Shown in pieces: positions 63,789-64,000 of a DNA stretch of 64,000 nt; position 1 is the stretch's first letter; every line of letters starts with the position of its first letter. The notes under the pieces were generated by a model that worked only from the letters and a program-made list of their open reading frames with translations, was not told where the DNA came from and ran no database searches. The DNA comes from Hydractinia symbiolongicarpus (taxonomy: Eukaryota > Cnidaria > Hydrozoa > Anthoathecata > Hydractiniidae): NCBI RefSeq assembly GCF_029227915.1, contig NC_079877.1:29041851-29105850 (forward strand). Reading direction: 5' to 3'. The translations under genes and the position numbers were made by a program.

Positions 63789-63816
63789 TTTTTACTACCC
63801 ATAAGAGTAGTAAAAA
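63789..63816. terminator. Hairpin after the integrase gene
   Basis: TTTTTACTAC and GTAGTAAAAA form perfect 10-bp arms around CCATAAGA, 22 bases after the integrase stop. It resembles the hairpin at the convergent junction at 53422-53451. Another convergent gene may follow: minus-strand sequence near 63835-63880 reads STVIGVFGLVRH and then stops. Confidence 0.5.
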
Positions 63817-64000
63817 CTATCGTCTGCCTAGTCTTCTAATGCCGGACGAGGCCGAAAACTCCAATAACGGTAGAAATCAACTGATGATCTCATTATTCAG
63901 TTAGTTTTTTAAAAAGAACAAAGCACAAATTGCCAATATCAACACTTATATATTGGTAGATAACCAGAGCAAATTACAACAACATGTTCGCTCGAACAAA
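63817..64000. other. Window end, element B probably continues
   Basis: No full gene can be read in the last 180 bases. The PolB and ATPase genes expected for such an element were not found between 52.2 and 64 kb, so they may lie beyond the edge or be lost. Confidence 0.4.

Overview
The window looks like AT-rich nuclear DNA of an invertebrate animal, most likely a cnidarian and possibly a hydrozoan. This rests on spliced genes with GT-AG introns, RBM7-like, TLC-domain and RING/B-box genes, and a wide mix of transposons (DIRS, Penelope, BEL/Pao, jockey/CR1-type LINEs, Helitron, pogo, Harbinger, Polinton-like). The organism call is inference. No bacterial-type gene organisation is visible.

Layout. 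1-8.4 kb: a copia-order retroelement remnant, then a three-exon minus-strand gene joining RING, B-box, coiled coil and ankyrin repeats, with a dead LINE in its first intron. 8.5-16.4 kb: DIRS and pogo relics, a tRNA-derived SINE and a minus-strand Helitron. 16.4-21 kb: a long-TIR element with a 10-bp target duplication that carries two abutting Helitrons, followed by a 130-bp satellite split by a LINE 3' end. 21-25.3 kb: fragment A of a Polinton-like virus element. 25.3-26.6 kb: nested pogo-type MITEs. 26.8-30.6 kb: a decayed gene for an EGF-like membrane protein with a PPxY tail, whose intron holds a Penelope piece and a perfect 32-bp palindrome. 30.8-33.2 kb: inverted TGTCGCA-motif arrays enclosing a Harbinger-type element that encodes only a MADF protein. 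37.5-45.1 kb: four tandem, intronless TLC-domain (TLCD5/TMEM136-like) genes on the minus strand. 47.1-48.5 kb: a two-exon RBM7-like gene. 50-52 kb: LINE fragments. 52.2-64 kb: fragment B of the same Polinton-like family, interrupted by a BEL/Pao retrotransposon at 59.0-62.4 kb and running off the window.

The most interesting system is the Polinton-like (Maverick/adintovirus-type) element. Fragments A and B lie in opposite orientations but keep the same convergent gene order and a hairpin at the same gene junction. Between them they show a PolB N-terminal piece, a DDE integrase, a candidate major capsid protein, a membrane-anchored protein with a Pro/Thr tail, coiled-coil/membrane proteins and small Cys-rich proteins. 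Stops, frameshifts and later insertions break most genes, so both are old integrated copies. The TLC, RBM7, MADF and RING/ankyrin genes are intact, so the frameshifts are unlikely to be general sequencing error.

All functional names come from reading motifs by eye. No database search was run.
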